DNA from: Botryotinia globosa
Lineage: Eukaryota; Ascomycota; Leotiomycetes; Helotiales; Sclerotiniaceae
Direction: 5' to 3'
NCBI GenBank assembly: GCA_014898425.1
Contig: RCSZ01000006.1
Coordinates: 620,001 to 684,000, forward strand
Length of the DNA stretch: 64,000 bases
Positions 1-11,200 of this stretch are shown piece after piece. The position numbers and the translations under genes are program-made. A model generated the notes under the pieces. That model was not told the origin of the DNA and made no database searches. It worked only from the letters and a program-made list of their open reading frames with translations. Position 1 is the first letter of the stretch; each line of letters starts with the position of its first letter.

Positions 1-2586
1 CTTTGTCATCTGTAAGAACACCTTTTGATACCCACTTTGGAACTCTCTCTTCGAACTTCATCATCATCACCATTCTTTCTTACCATTACTCATCAAGTTC
101 TTTTACTTTTATCCACTTTGCTTCGAGCTCTTTTTTGGTATCAAAGTTTTTTACGGTACCATTGTTCGCCGCTATACATTCCCAGCGATCATTCTTCTCT
201 CTTCGGTCTACCTCTTGACTCCATTACCCTTTCAAGGACGGTGACCATTTTTCACGTCTCACTTCCCTCCCTCACGTTACTTTTCCAACATGGTGTCGGA
301 TATTTCTTCTGATTCTCGTCTCAAGAAAAGTCACACTGCATTGCTACTCTGAGATTTGAAATTAGTGCTTTGGCAGATCCAGAATATACTACCTACCAGA
401 CTAGAGCCACACGATTGGCGCCCGACGTCCATTTTCTTTTCACTGATCATTACATCACTATATTGAATAAGCTGAAGTTTCTTCCTTGAGAGTCAGGTTA
501 TCTAGTAGTTTAATGAAACCGTACCCGAGATACTCCTATTCCTATCCAAGTTCATAACACAAATCTCATTTCGAGGGAGGGATTGGCTCATCAACTTTGT
601 CGCGTAGTATTTCATTCCATCGCATGAAAACTCCATAAGAATTTGAACTCTTGCAACCGTCAAGCTCGGAAAACAAGGCTCTACCCGAATACGTCTTCCT
701 TCACACGATAGGAAGTTCATATGGAACTTGTGCCGTCGACCATAGTTCCACACTATATTCAACAATTCACACTAGACAGGCATTAGTTAAGGATACTGCT
801 AAGAGGCGATAGTCGCATTGAATTTCAAATTGCGAAGTACCAACGTTATAGTCCTCCTAAACTACGGGATTTATTACGTCTGGAAGTTTTCCAATCATTC
901 TTCCGATACCCTTTTTGACTTTCAAAACGGCAACCTATTTACAGGAAACCGGTATATCAGACTGGATTTCAAGAACCTTCGCAATATCTTGAGACTCAAG
1001 CAAAGCCCAGAGTCGCTGGCTGACTAAATAGCGCATTGCCGGCGAACTAGTTTAACCACGTCTATCCTTCGTTCGGATCGATCCGACCAGTAACGCGCTA
1101 TCTCAACAGGTTAGGGGTTCAAGCTCGATACGCCAAGAAGAGAATTTAATCAATCAATCAATAGCGTCACCGGCAAAACTTGAAGCATCTTATGTAGATG
1201 TCTTTGATTCCTTAGGCTACCTGATCCACCAGCTTTGAACATATATACATATTCGAAGAGCATCGCCGGTAGAAACTAGCCTAACTACAAGGTCTATATT
1301 GTGATAGTGTCATATCGATCAGAGTTTTCTCGGCGAGAAGAGTGCAACTCTAGAGAAAAGATATTCATCCTTCAAGTCAAAATTGTCGCCGGGTCATTTT
1401 CACAACTCTAGGAAAGACAGCCACAAGTACTGTTGGTCGATTTTACACTCTCTCTCACGGAAGAGTTCAAGGTGGCTACTCAAGCCTCTATCGGCCCTTT
1501 TCGTGCTAAGATTGCAGTTGTGGTATACCATCATTACAAGTGGGAGATATCACGGTTTGCCCAGCATTTGTCGACGGATAGCGATCGTCTTTGGATCGAC
1601 AACACACTCACTGTGGCACATGTGCTGGTAAAGCTCACTGTCGCTATTACTAATTTGTCCGGATTGAGTCATCGGAATTCTAAGTCGAATGCGCTCTTGT
1701 CCCAAGAAGTTGAGCGACAATACCTTGCCATCATCATTCATAAAGTTTAATGACAACATTTTCCCACCAATCGTGAGAACGACGTCAAGATCTTCGTTCG
1801 AACATCACACCAATACCATAATATTGATTCATTTCTTACGTACCCACCACGTACCTACCTATCTATTCAAATACTATCGATTACTTGGTCAGCAATTCCA
1901 ATTCCAATTTCGTCATCATATTATTATCCACCCACGATCATCAATTAATCCTCTCGCTCTTCCTTCTCCTTTGGAACATTCCGTTACACAGCTACACAGC
2001 TACACGGTCCTAGAATTTCAAACCATTGGAGTCGATGTTCACCGATTTCTCTATATTTATCACTCCTATTTTGACACCTCGGTATAGCAATAACGTCTTC
2101 ACATTCTAAATTGCGGGAAGGGCACGACACGCACACACTAAAAGACGGATACTTCTTGTGTTTGATTTTTGGACAGAAAGGACACGAGTTTCCACAACTC
2201 CTTGACAAAAGTTGAAATCGCCCGGCCGGCACGAATCATATCCTCCGTGCCCCTCCATCTTTCTTTACCCCTCCAACCCAGGAAGTTTAATCTGCAGGGA
2301 AACTGCGTTTGAAGATCCCGGTCTCACCACAACGGTCAAGCCAATTTACTTCTCTGAACAGGCCAAGCCAGGTCAACCCCAACGACCCGAGGACAGTCAT
2401 CAATCCATTTTTAAGGACGAACGAACTATTTCCCATTCCATTCCTCGTACGCCATTTTAAAGTTCTTAAATACCCATTTGGGACTAGAGCATCTTTAACC
2501 TCGATTGCAATTGGCGTGCTTCAAGAAACTTTGGCTATCAGCTCCAAGATCGAGAATTGCTACCTGATTCAGTCTAACACAACACA

Positions 2587-2619
<33 letters not shown>

Positions 2620-3159
2620 AACTTACCGACTTACTGGGCTGTCCTCACTTAGCTGACTTGTTCAATTCGGAGAATAAACTACTGGGTATTTGCATAAACT
2701 TTAGACAGAATTCGTTTTTCTAGTATCATTCCACCACTAAGTGGGGAATTATCTATTTCAGTACTAGCCGTCTTTTACTAGTGAGAAACTCAATCGTCTT
2801 TCAGTCTTTCGGGTCGTTCATCCACCAACTCTACCTACTTACGACATACTACTTGCCAAGTATCGGGATCTCTATCTGGGACTTTAAAAGAACCAGCTTC
2901 CCCCTCATTCCTACGCTCTCAACGAAACATCTTCTTTCACTTCACTTCACTTCTCCGCTCCCCTCCCTTTTACCGATAGTAATCTTAATTCCTTCAATTC
3001 TTCACATCCAAGCAACGATTTGCAGCTGGGCTGTCGCAAAATCATAGATTACATTCTTTAACAAACTCTTTCGGTATACAACACCAAACTCGTATCGCAC
3101 AACTCGTATCACACAACTCGTATCATACGTATCATACCCCGTCATTGCTTTGGCTCCAA
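1..3159. other. Long gene-free upstream region
   Basis: I see no convincing gene here. Open frames are short, lack family resemblance and mostly lack an ATG. The part nearest the downstream regulator gene (about 2780-3150) is rich in C/T tracts and ends in repeated copies of a short motif of the type CTCGTATCACACAA just before the start codon, as expected for a fungal core promoter and 5' leader. The long upstream space is typical of fungal transcription-factor genes. A CA/AC microsatellite lies at about 2586-2617. Confidence 0.5.
2586..2617. repeat. (AC)n dinucleotide microsatellite
   Basis: About fifteen AC units in a row with one early AG interruption. It lies in the leader region of the downstream Zn2Cys6 gene. 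Confidence 0.9.
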
Positions 3160-4396
3160 ATGTCGAACTATTATACTCAGAGCGTCACAGCTGCACCATC
3201 TCATCAACAAGTCTCTCGAGAAGAAACCGCAAATCATCATCAGTCTGTTCAACCTCCACCAGAGGGAGAGACAATTCATCGTTCACCTCGTTTAGGTCGT
3301 TTGACAGGGGCTTCACACCAAGGGGTTCTAGATCGCTTCTCCAGTATGACAAATACGACAGCTTCACATGCTCCAGCAAGAACTTTGGCACCATTGCACT
3401 CGATTCCTACCACTATGTCCACTGGCTTTTTGCCCAGCCCGGGAGCGCCAGTCATTCCCCGACATCTTCTAAGCGGCAGGAATCGCTCTCCCCCTCCAGC
3501 TGGACAAGACACTGGGGTAACGTATACACCAACAAGCGGCGCGAATCATTCCTCCCTCCCAGCTGGACGAGACGCTTCGATAGCACACACACCAACAAGC
3601 GCTGGACCAGATCATTCCTCCCGCTCAACGGCGTGGGCCAATCCGGTAGCTCATGCAATAGATAGTCGATTGCCGCATCCCAACTATCGCCCTCAAAGTG
3701 GTCCAGATAACTCCATATCGGAACATGCACTAGCAGGTAGCAGATCAGACTATCCCTCCCGCCCAGCGGGTTCAGAAACCCCCCTAGCATATGCATCAAA
3801 TAATGAATCGCAATATCCTCAGAATGCTACCCAAGGTGTTTCTGAGAACCGCACATCGCACGATGCAAACCGTGCCTACCAAGGTGTCCCAGATGATCGC
3901 GTGTCACGTCGTGCAAGCTATACTCCCCAAGATGCTCCAGACAATCGCACCCCGCATCACACAAACCCCCAAGGCCAATACCCTGCAGTCGAACCGTCTA
4001 GCTCGTACAATGTAGCACAACGTTGGGACTCAAGCTCTCGTGCATCTGCCTACCAAGAACCCTATCGTCCTTATTCAAACAATGGACCACATCATCCTGG
4101 ACAGTATCAGGAACCTGTCCAAGATGGCAGATCTATGCCGGCAAAATACGATGCACCTCCCCACCATTCTTTCGGTGACGATAGAGGCTATTCGCAACAA
4201 CCTCCTCCTCCTCCTTCATATCGTCACCATTCTTATCAGGATAGTAGAGGCTACCCACAGCAACAACAACAACCCCCTCCTGTAACTCGCCACCATTCTC
4301 ATGATGGTGAGAGAGGCTATTCGCAACAACAACAACAACAACAACCCCCTCCTTTAACTCGCCACCATTCTTATAATGATGAGAGAGGCTATTCGC

Positions 4397-4452
<56 letters not shown>

Positions 4453-6028
4453 CCCCCTCCTTTAACTCGCCACCATTCTTATAATGATGAGAGAGGCTAT
4501 TCGCAACAGCAACACCCTGCACCATCTCATCATTCTTATCAAGATAGCAGAGGCTATTCGCAACAGCAACATCCTCCTGCACCCCCTCATCATTCTTATC
4601 AAGATAGTCGAGGTTATCCACAACAGCAACCCCCTCATCCAGCTCAGTATCCTTATCATGACGGGAGAAGCTATCCGCAAGATCGACCTCCTACTGCACC
4701 GCCGCCTCTAAGGCAGAGTGCTCCTAGACAAAGAACTGCAATCGCATGCAAATATTGCAGGAGGCGCAAGGTATGTTCATGGTCTTCCTTCGAAATAGTT
4801 CAATTTGGGATTTCACAAATCGCTGCCAAAATAATTCGAATAATGCTGACATCATAATTAGATTCGTTGCTCGGGTTTTAATGCTGATGGCTCCGGAGGC
4901 CAATGTACTAATTGTTCTCGCTTCAAACAGGAATGTGTTTTCACTCCCGTATCCTCAGCACAGGCATTTGTACCTCTTATTGCCCTGACTGAGGCGCTTA
5001 ATGGTAGAGAGACTCACCCAAATATTTTTGGTGCTTACGGTCAACCTCTTCCAGTTGAGCCCGTTAATCCAAATCGTACAGAACCGTGCCAAGGAAATCA
5101 TCCACAACAAGCCGCACCCGGTCCACAAATGCCATGCAATCATCAACAAATGCAACAGCAAGCGGCTCATTATCCTCCACAAAATGTGGCCCAATATGCG
5201 CCCCAACATGTGCAACAGCCAGTTCCCCAAACATATCTCCCACCTATGAACAGATCGCCTCATGATCGGGAAACCTTGCCTTCTCCGACAGGCGCAACAC
5301 CTCAACAACCACCTCCAACACACCTCCCTTCTTTGTCGAACAGATCACCATATGATCAGGGTGCTACTTTACCCTCTCCGACAGACTCACTGGATTCTCA
5401 AAAGCGTAAGCGTGAGGTAGATGAGCGCCACTTTGCCAGAGCGGCGCCATCTGCCCCTAGTCACTTCTCCGGATACAACCGAGACGGCAATGCTCCGTAC
5501 CGTGTACCAGGCTTGGAAGAACAATACCAGCATCATGCCTTCGGTCCATCCCCTCCTACTCGCCAATATGGATATCAACAAGGAGAGAATGCCACACCAC
5601 GCCTGCCAGCATTGCAAGACGGACAACAATATCGTTCATTGATTCCATCACCTCCTTCCAACCAACAAGGAGAGAACGCTCTAGCACACCGACCTATGGA
5701 AGGTGGTCGACAATCCACCCAATGGGCCTCGGTAAACTCGAATGAAGCACCACGAAATGACCCCTCTCCTAATGGTTCATCGTCATCGTTTCATTCCCAG
5801 AATCCAAGCGGCAATCACCAACCTAGTCAGGTATCTCCTCATCGAGCCGAGTCTTCTCAACTTCCACTAGCATCCCCTGCTAGAACAAATTTTGGAGGTG
5901 CAAGTTATGATCGAGTGGCAAGAGCAATTGGACGTCCTAATCAGATGAACATCGCAAATATTGTGGAACGCGATGAAGACGATGTTGACCGAAATATGCT
6001 CAGACGTTTGGGCCGTAAAAGATCTTGA
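3160..6028 (+). CDS. Zn(II)2Cys6 fungal transcription factor, Gln/His-rich
   Basis: Predicted DNA-binding regulator of the fungal zinc-cluster family, nuclear. Two exons, 3160-4770 and 4862-6028, join across a 91-base phase-0 intron (GTATGT...TTAG) and give 925 residues. The join completes a canonical cluster of spacing C-x2-C-x6-C-x11-C-x2-C-x6-C at about residues 530-562, with the first two cysteines in exon 1 and the other four in exon 2, which strongly supports the splice. The ATG at 3160 is chosen because the frame upstream has only a TTG. The N-terminal half is low complexity: Pro/Ser/Thr-rich, then repeated modules of the form HHSY-x-D-x-RGY followed by Gln runs (about residues 340-510), including 19 consecutive CAA codons at 4396-4452. 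The cluster is central rather than N-terminal, and I see no fungal_trans middle-homology region. The C-terminal half is disordered and Pro/Gln-rich. The target genes cannot be told. Confidence 0.88.
4396..4452 (+). repeat. Coding (CAA)19 trinucleotide repeat
   Basis: Nineteen uninterrupted CAA codons encode polyglutamine inside the zinc-cluster regulator. Shorter CAA runs occur in the neighbouring protein modules at about 4260-4345. Length is likely to vary between strains. Confidence 0.95.
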
Positions 6029-7238
6029 AGACTAGTATCTGAATTTTAGGAAATTTCACACATCAGTGATTTTTCTTCATGAAAATTCTTCTTGTCTGAA
6101 GGTTGTCTTGTGGTGCACCCAAGAAACTTTTGCTAGAACCAGCTTGCTCATCATTATTGTATATTGATCCGAATATTTTATTCTTAAATAGTATTCCCAA
6201 GACTCGAACATATCCTTGTTTGCATATCTTTACCCCTGTTTATCAGGAAGACTTCCAGAACTGGAAGTGGTTTTATCTTGTATTCATTCTCATTTATTCA
6301 CAATTCCATTTTATTTTATTTTTTTCACATTTTCAACCTCGCACGATACAATAATACTCCCAGCTTTGGGAACAATGCGAATAACGGAGGTTTTTACATT
6401 CTTTTTACGAAATTACAGAGAGAACGAACAAAAACCTCATATTAGTGAGGCCATTTACCTGGGGATCGGAGTTGGTTGCCGGTTTCAAAAATCAATAGAA
6501 AGGGTTAGGCTTGCCTCACGGCATCATTGTTTTTCAGGTGTTATCTCGGATGCTTTTTGTTTGGGTATTCCCAGGGTGGACTCTTTCAGGAGGCATGAAT
6601 GGGGTGGTGATATGGTTTGGAGGTTTTTTGATTATTATCCTTTTGTTTTGGCATATACTGTCTGATTTTTCGATTGCCAAACTTCAAAACTTTGGGTACT
6701 CTTCTTGGGTATGGGAATGGCGTGGGGGTGATTGACCACGCAATGCGTCCACCTTTGTTTTCTTAATCTTGCATATATAAAAATGGGACGCGTGAGATCA
6801 TGATCAAATCTCATGGATTGGAGGGGTTTGGCTTGGTTTATGAAGTTTTTGCATGGATTGGAGTTTTGCATGGGTTTGGGTTTGATTTTGATTTTGTATA
6901 AGCTCATAGCGTTGCCGCATGCATGATGAGCGTTCTGGATTCAATGTTTTGGATGGGGTCCAAATGCATTCATGATATGAACTATCGGACATGATTTCTA
7001 GCTACTTGTTGGTATCATCTGTAAAGAGATGAAGTATAAATAAAATACGTTGTTTTCTTAATTTACTATTAAGTGATCAAGAGATACAAAAAAGTTTGAA
7101 AACATTTCGGATGGTGTCTTGTGGTTGAATGTGAATGAATGTGAATGTGAATATGAATATGATGATATATGTGTACCTAGATGGGTTATGTCTAGATAGC
7201 TAGGTATGTATGAGATGTAAAATAATCGAGCGTCTTTA

Positions 7239-7240
<2 letters not shown>

Positions 7241-7291
<51 letters not shown>
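7241..7291. repeat. (AT)n microsatellite
   Basis: About 25 consecutive AT units. Confidence 0.9.
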
Positions 7292-7292
<1 letters not shown>

Positions 7293-7504
7293 TTCTCGCT
7301 CTATCTACCTATAACCTCCTTCTATCTTTTAGAATTAGGACTATAACTTATAACTCTCGTCTTCAAAGTTCAATGGTATCCTATTATTTACTTTTTCTTT
7401 ATTTGTTGATTTTCTTTTTCAATATACTCTCCTTCTTTGTAGATGGGGAGGTAGATAGGTAGTTGGATGGTATTTTCTTAGGAATTGGAATTTTTTTTTT
7501 TTTG

Positions 7505-7546
7505 GAGGTGAGGTGAGGTGAGGTGAGGTGAGGTGAGGTGAGGTGA
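7505..7546. repeat. (GAGGT)n pentanucleotide repeat
   Basis: About eight perfect tandem copies of the GAGGT pentamer, just after a short T run. Confidence 0.9.
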
Positions 7547-7918
7547 GTGGATTAGGGAATGAATAAATATATAACAAGTAGTGATTTGGTGAGGAAAAGG
7601 GAAAGGGGGATTTGAGATTTTATGTGTAGGTTAATGAATAAGTATATAGATGGATGGATGAGTGTATGGATGAGTGTATGGATGAGTCAATGTATGGAAT
7701 TAAATATCAAGATATAATAATTATAATAGTTTGTTAGACAGAGAGATAGGTAGATAGATTGAATAGAAATGTTTGGGATAATAAAATAATAAAGATATAT
7801 AGGGGGTGTATAGGAAGTGTATAAGGGGTGTATAGGGGGTGTATGGGTAGGAATTTGAGGAATTAAAATTGGAACTGGGATTGGGTTATGTAGAAAGATG
7901 AATAGATATAGTACTAGG

Positions 7919-8378
7919 GCACTTCTATTTGGTCGACAGTCATTTTGCACTAAAACTTATCATTTAAATATATTTAGTTTTAAAGAAAATTGTATATTTA
8001 TTTTTGAAATAATTATATCAATTTATTTATTTTTATATTTTCTTTAATAAAATTTATTTATTTTATTTTTAGAAATTTATGTATTATAAAATATTCATTT
8101 AATATTTTAAAACTTTAATATATTAGAAATTATAATCAAGATAAATGAATTCTCAAAAACTTTTTAATAAGAAAATTTTAAAATTTTAAATATATATATT
8201 ATATCTATTAATTCTTTAAAAAAAGGAAAATCTTATTATAAATCTTATTTATATATAAATAATTAAATTATTGAATTTATTCAAAAAAAAACGATTCAAA
8301 AGAATAATAATCTAATTTCTAAAAAGTAATAAAATGATGTATTTAGATGTATTTTTGAGATCGACCAAATAGAAGTGC
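7919..8378. mobile_element. AT-rich miniature inverted-repeat element
   Basis: The sequence GCACTTCTATTTGGTCGA at 7919-7936 occurs as its exact reverse complement at 8361-8378, giving perfect 18-base terminal inverted repeats around about 424 bases that are much more AT-rich than the flanks. No open frame fits inside. The size and layout are those of a MITE or deletion derivative of a DNA transposon, with interior composition consistent with RIP. A TA lies close outside each end, but the exact target duplication could not be fixed. Confidence 0.72.
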
Positions 8379-9381
8379 ACGATTACTGTAGATAGATGGT
8401 TCTTTATGGAGAGATCGATGGGTGGGTGTGGTATTGGGGTTTTGTGTGAGTGGGTATTGGGGTTTGGATGGTTGGATAATTGAATGGTTGGATGGTTGGA
8501 TGATTGGATGGTTGGATGGTTTGATAGTTGAATTTCTGAATTATGTGATGGTTTGTAGTTCTTGGCAATAGAGGTGAGGTGTAAGGGTTGTGTGTTTAAT
8601 TGGAGGGAAGAGGGGGAGAGAGGAGAGGTGGTTTGGAGAGGTGATAGGCGGTGGGTAGATGGGTGATAGGAAATGGGGAAGGGGGCGGGGATGAGAGATT
8701 TATGAGGGAAATAGAGGATTATAGAGGATGATAGGGGATAGGTGGTGGGGACGAATGATTCTTTTATCTTGGGATGGTGGGATAAGGCATCAGGTTATAG
8801 AAATTGTACAAGCATCTTGGGAGGTGAGTTGGTTCGGTATCTGGAACGCGAAATGCGAAATGCGAAATCCGAAATCCGGGTAGATGAATTAGTTGCTAGA
8901 CAGGTGGGTAAATATACTTTGCAATCTAGATTATGTGAGTCCTCTTTGTATATCTACTAATGCATCGATAGATTTACATCTCGAGATTGGGTTTCTGATC
9001 TTGTGGTGCGGATGAGATTGGATTTGTGGGAGATTTTCTTTTTTAGGGGATGGGGATAGTTTGGTCGTTTGGAAATGTTTGAGATTAAAGATGTAGGTGT
9101 AGTTGTGGTTGTAGTTTAGTACGAAGGAGGGAAAGAGTGTGAGAAGGGGAATTTGGTTAATTGGTATATAATGTAAGTACGTAGTTTTCGGTAGGTATGG
9201 AGATGTGAGGAATTGGAGTGAAAGGTTGATGGTATTTAGGATGTCTATCTATCATACCTAGGACACTAGGAGGATCCTTCGAATATTTATTCTTGCACGC
9301 TTCCAGCACTCATTTCGATTTCCTTTCCAGCTATTCAAGACCTGACTCGGCTCGTTGAAGATTTGCTGTCACAACAATACT

Positions 9382-10107
9382 TTACAATTTGACACCTCTC
9401 GCCATGAAAACCGCCCTCTTCATATCTTTTCTCCCCCCCTCAACCCCAGTTCCATGGAACACGATCCCCTTCCCCAACACCATATATCCGAAATCCGTAC
9501 CGACACCTGCATCTATGAAGATCTTTTTGATTTCCTCCTCGGAAAATCCATGATGAGTAACTGTTTCTTTCACTTGTTGAGCTTGTTCATTTAACTCCTC
9601 GTGATGATGATGACCGTGGCCATGTTCATGACCATGATCCCCATGACCATGAGGATTTCCATACCCATCATGACTTTCGAAATCGACCACCGCCAAAATC
9701 CCACCTTTCTTCAACCTCTCTCCTATCTTCCTCGCCGCCAAAGACGGGTCTGAGAAATGATGGAATCCCAATCCCACAACCGCAATATCGAATTGATAAA
9801 GATCTTCAATTTCCAATTCCGGGGTTGGGTCAGAGGAAAGCAAGTTTCCTTGATGAGCAAACATTTCGGATGGCGAAAGTCCTTGGTCGGAGGCTCGTGC
9901 GTTGTAATGTGATACCATGGAAGAAGAGAGATCGATACCGATGGCGCGGGTGATGGTGGGAAGTAGAGCACGGGTGATGAGACCGGTACCGCAGGCGTAG
10001 TCAAGGAGCTTGACTGTATGCTCTGGGGGAGAGGTCTCGGTGACCCAGTTGGCTCCGATGAAGGACATAGTGCGGTCTTCTTGGATGATGGAAATTAGTT
10101 GTTCCAT
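9382..10107 (-). CDS. Class I SAM-dependent methyltransferase with His/Gly-rich insert
   Basis: Predicted soluble methyltransferase transferring the methyl group of S-adenosylmethionine; the substrate is unknown. In the 241 residues counted from the ATG at 10107, motif I (LDYACGTG) is at about 35-42, the acidic end of strand 2 (GIDLS) at about 57-61, the strand-4 segment with GFHHF at about 114-118, and the GG-containing segment before strand 5 at about 135-143. A run dominated by His and Gly lies at about 150-170 between strand 5 and the C-terminal part; it looks like a metal-binding insertion. The frame stays open upstream of this ATG for at least 14 codons (ending Y-D-T-R-F-Q-K-T before the Met), and a possible acceptor (CCCAG) lies near 10147, so the true N-terminus is probably in an upstream exon that I could not fix. 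Confidence 0.8.
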   Translation of the reverse strand: MEQLISIIQEDRTMSFIGANWVTETSPPEHTVKLLDYACGTGLITRALLPTITRAIGIDLSSSMVSHYNARASDQGLSPSEMFAHQGNLLSSDPTPELEIEDLYQFDIAVVGLGFHHFSDPSLAARKIGERLKKGGILAVVDFESHDGYGNPHGHGDHGHEHGHGHHHHEELNEQAQQVKETVTHHGFSEEEIKKIFIDAGVGTDFGYMVLGKGIVFHGTGVEGGRKDMKRAVFMARGVKL

Positions 10108-11200
10108 AGTTTTTTGGAAACGCGTGTCGTATGTTGAGGCGTGCGTGCTGGGTTGGAGTTAGTTGTGATTGGGGAGAAAGTGAAGGAGTGGAAACATGTA
10201 TGGTAAATGCATGTAATCCATAATTGTACGAGAAGACGAATCTTCTCGACCTCGTAAACACTGGTTTGTATTAAGAAGTAATAGCCCCGGCGCTTGCCAG
10301 AGCAAAAAATCTTCATTCCACAAGACATGGGGCAAGTGCAGGTAAGAACAATCCCCTCTCATCATATACTCTCCAACCCAACAGGTAATACGTACTCCCA
10401 ATGTTCTCTGTTCTTTTCCGTCACATCCCCATTATGTGTATGCTCCGACATTTTCAATATAGAATTCTTCTCAAAAGCCTTAATTCTATACTCAAACCTT
10501 CCAATCTCGATCCCTCCCAAGTAATATCCGAGAATCAGTGATAATAGAACAACAAATAGGATATGATAATAACTTCTATTCATAAATATCTATTCTTTCC
10601 TACAAAGAAAAAAGTTGCAGGACTCAGGACGAATGTTCGTTATATTTATATCGTAGGTTTGTCGTGCTTTATTAGTGGGGTGTAACCGTAGTGGGGTCGA
10701 AAGAATCAAAGAATGAATGGGGATCTCGCTTGTCGGAGAGCTTTCGGGGACTTTTTGACATACTGGGATTAGACGGAGTAGGGGGCTTGAAGGAAGCATA
10801 GAAACAAGTCTCCGAATGTATGAGGGTTGTGATGCAATAATCTCTACGGGTCGGATACTTATTTTCCCCTTTCTTGTATGTTTGAGTATTTTATGGGAGA
10901 GTAATTGAGGATGGGGTTCTTAGTGTATTGGAGGTCGAAGTCAATCAATTCCGTGGATTACAATACAATACTCGCGCTGTGTGAACTATTCCCTACTTGA
11001 ACTACTTTTGTTGTATACATTACTCTAATGGCATATATCAATCTTATGAAATGAACTCTTCTCATTTTAGAAAATACTCTCGTTGGGCTTTGCTCGCATT
11101 GTATGAAAGATTTTTATTGTGTGATTACTCTCATTGCATCAACTATGTAATTATAATGTATGCCGTTTTGCTTTTGAAGTACAATGGAGAACTCTCGAAT
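10108..11200. other. Intergenic region between methyltransferase and UBP6 genes
   Basis: No supportable complete gene. The left part probably contains the missing 5' exon and promoter of the minus-strand methyltransferase gene; the right part is the 3' flank of UBP6. The short open frames lack ATG starts or family resemblance. Confidence 0.45.

Larger units (their letters stand above)
6029..9381. other. Gene-free, repeat-rich intergenic region
   Basis: Between the zinc-cluster regulator and the methyltransferase gene I see no supportable gene. It holds the 3' region of the regulator, a long (AT)n tract, a GGTGA pentamer repeat, a small AT-rich element with terminal inverted repeats (7919-8378), and G-rich low-complexity sequence with GGATGGTT-like repeats at about 8460-8530. 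The open frames are simple-sequence artefacts. Confidence 0.6.

Noticed and set aside
1075..1140. Possible tRNA with a GGTTCAAGCTC B-box-like motif
   Set aside because: The T-arm does not pair and no acceptor stem is found.
1433..1750. Plus-strand open frame of 105 codons
   Set aside because: Starts with a non-ATG codon, overlaps other frames and resembles no family.
4133..4621. Minus-strand open frame with long poly-Val runs
   Set aside because: Exact antisense of the CAA repeats in the zinc-cluster regulator gene; a shadow of the repeat.
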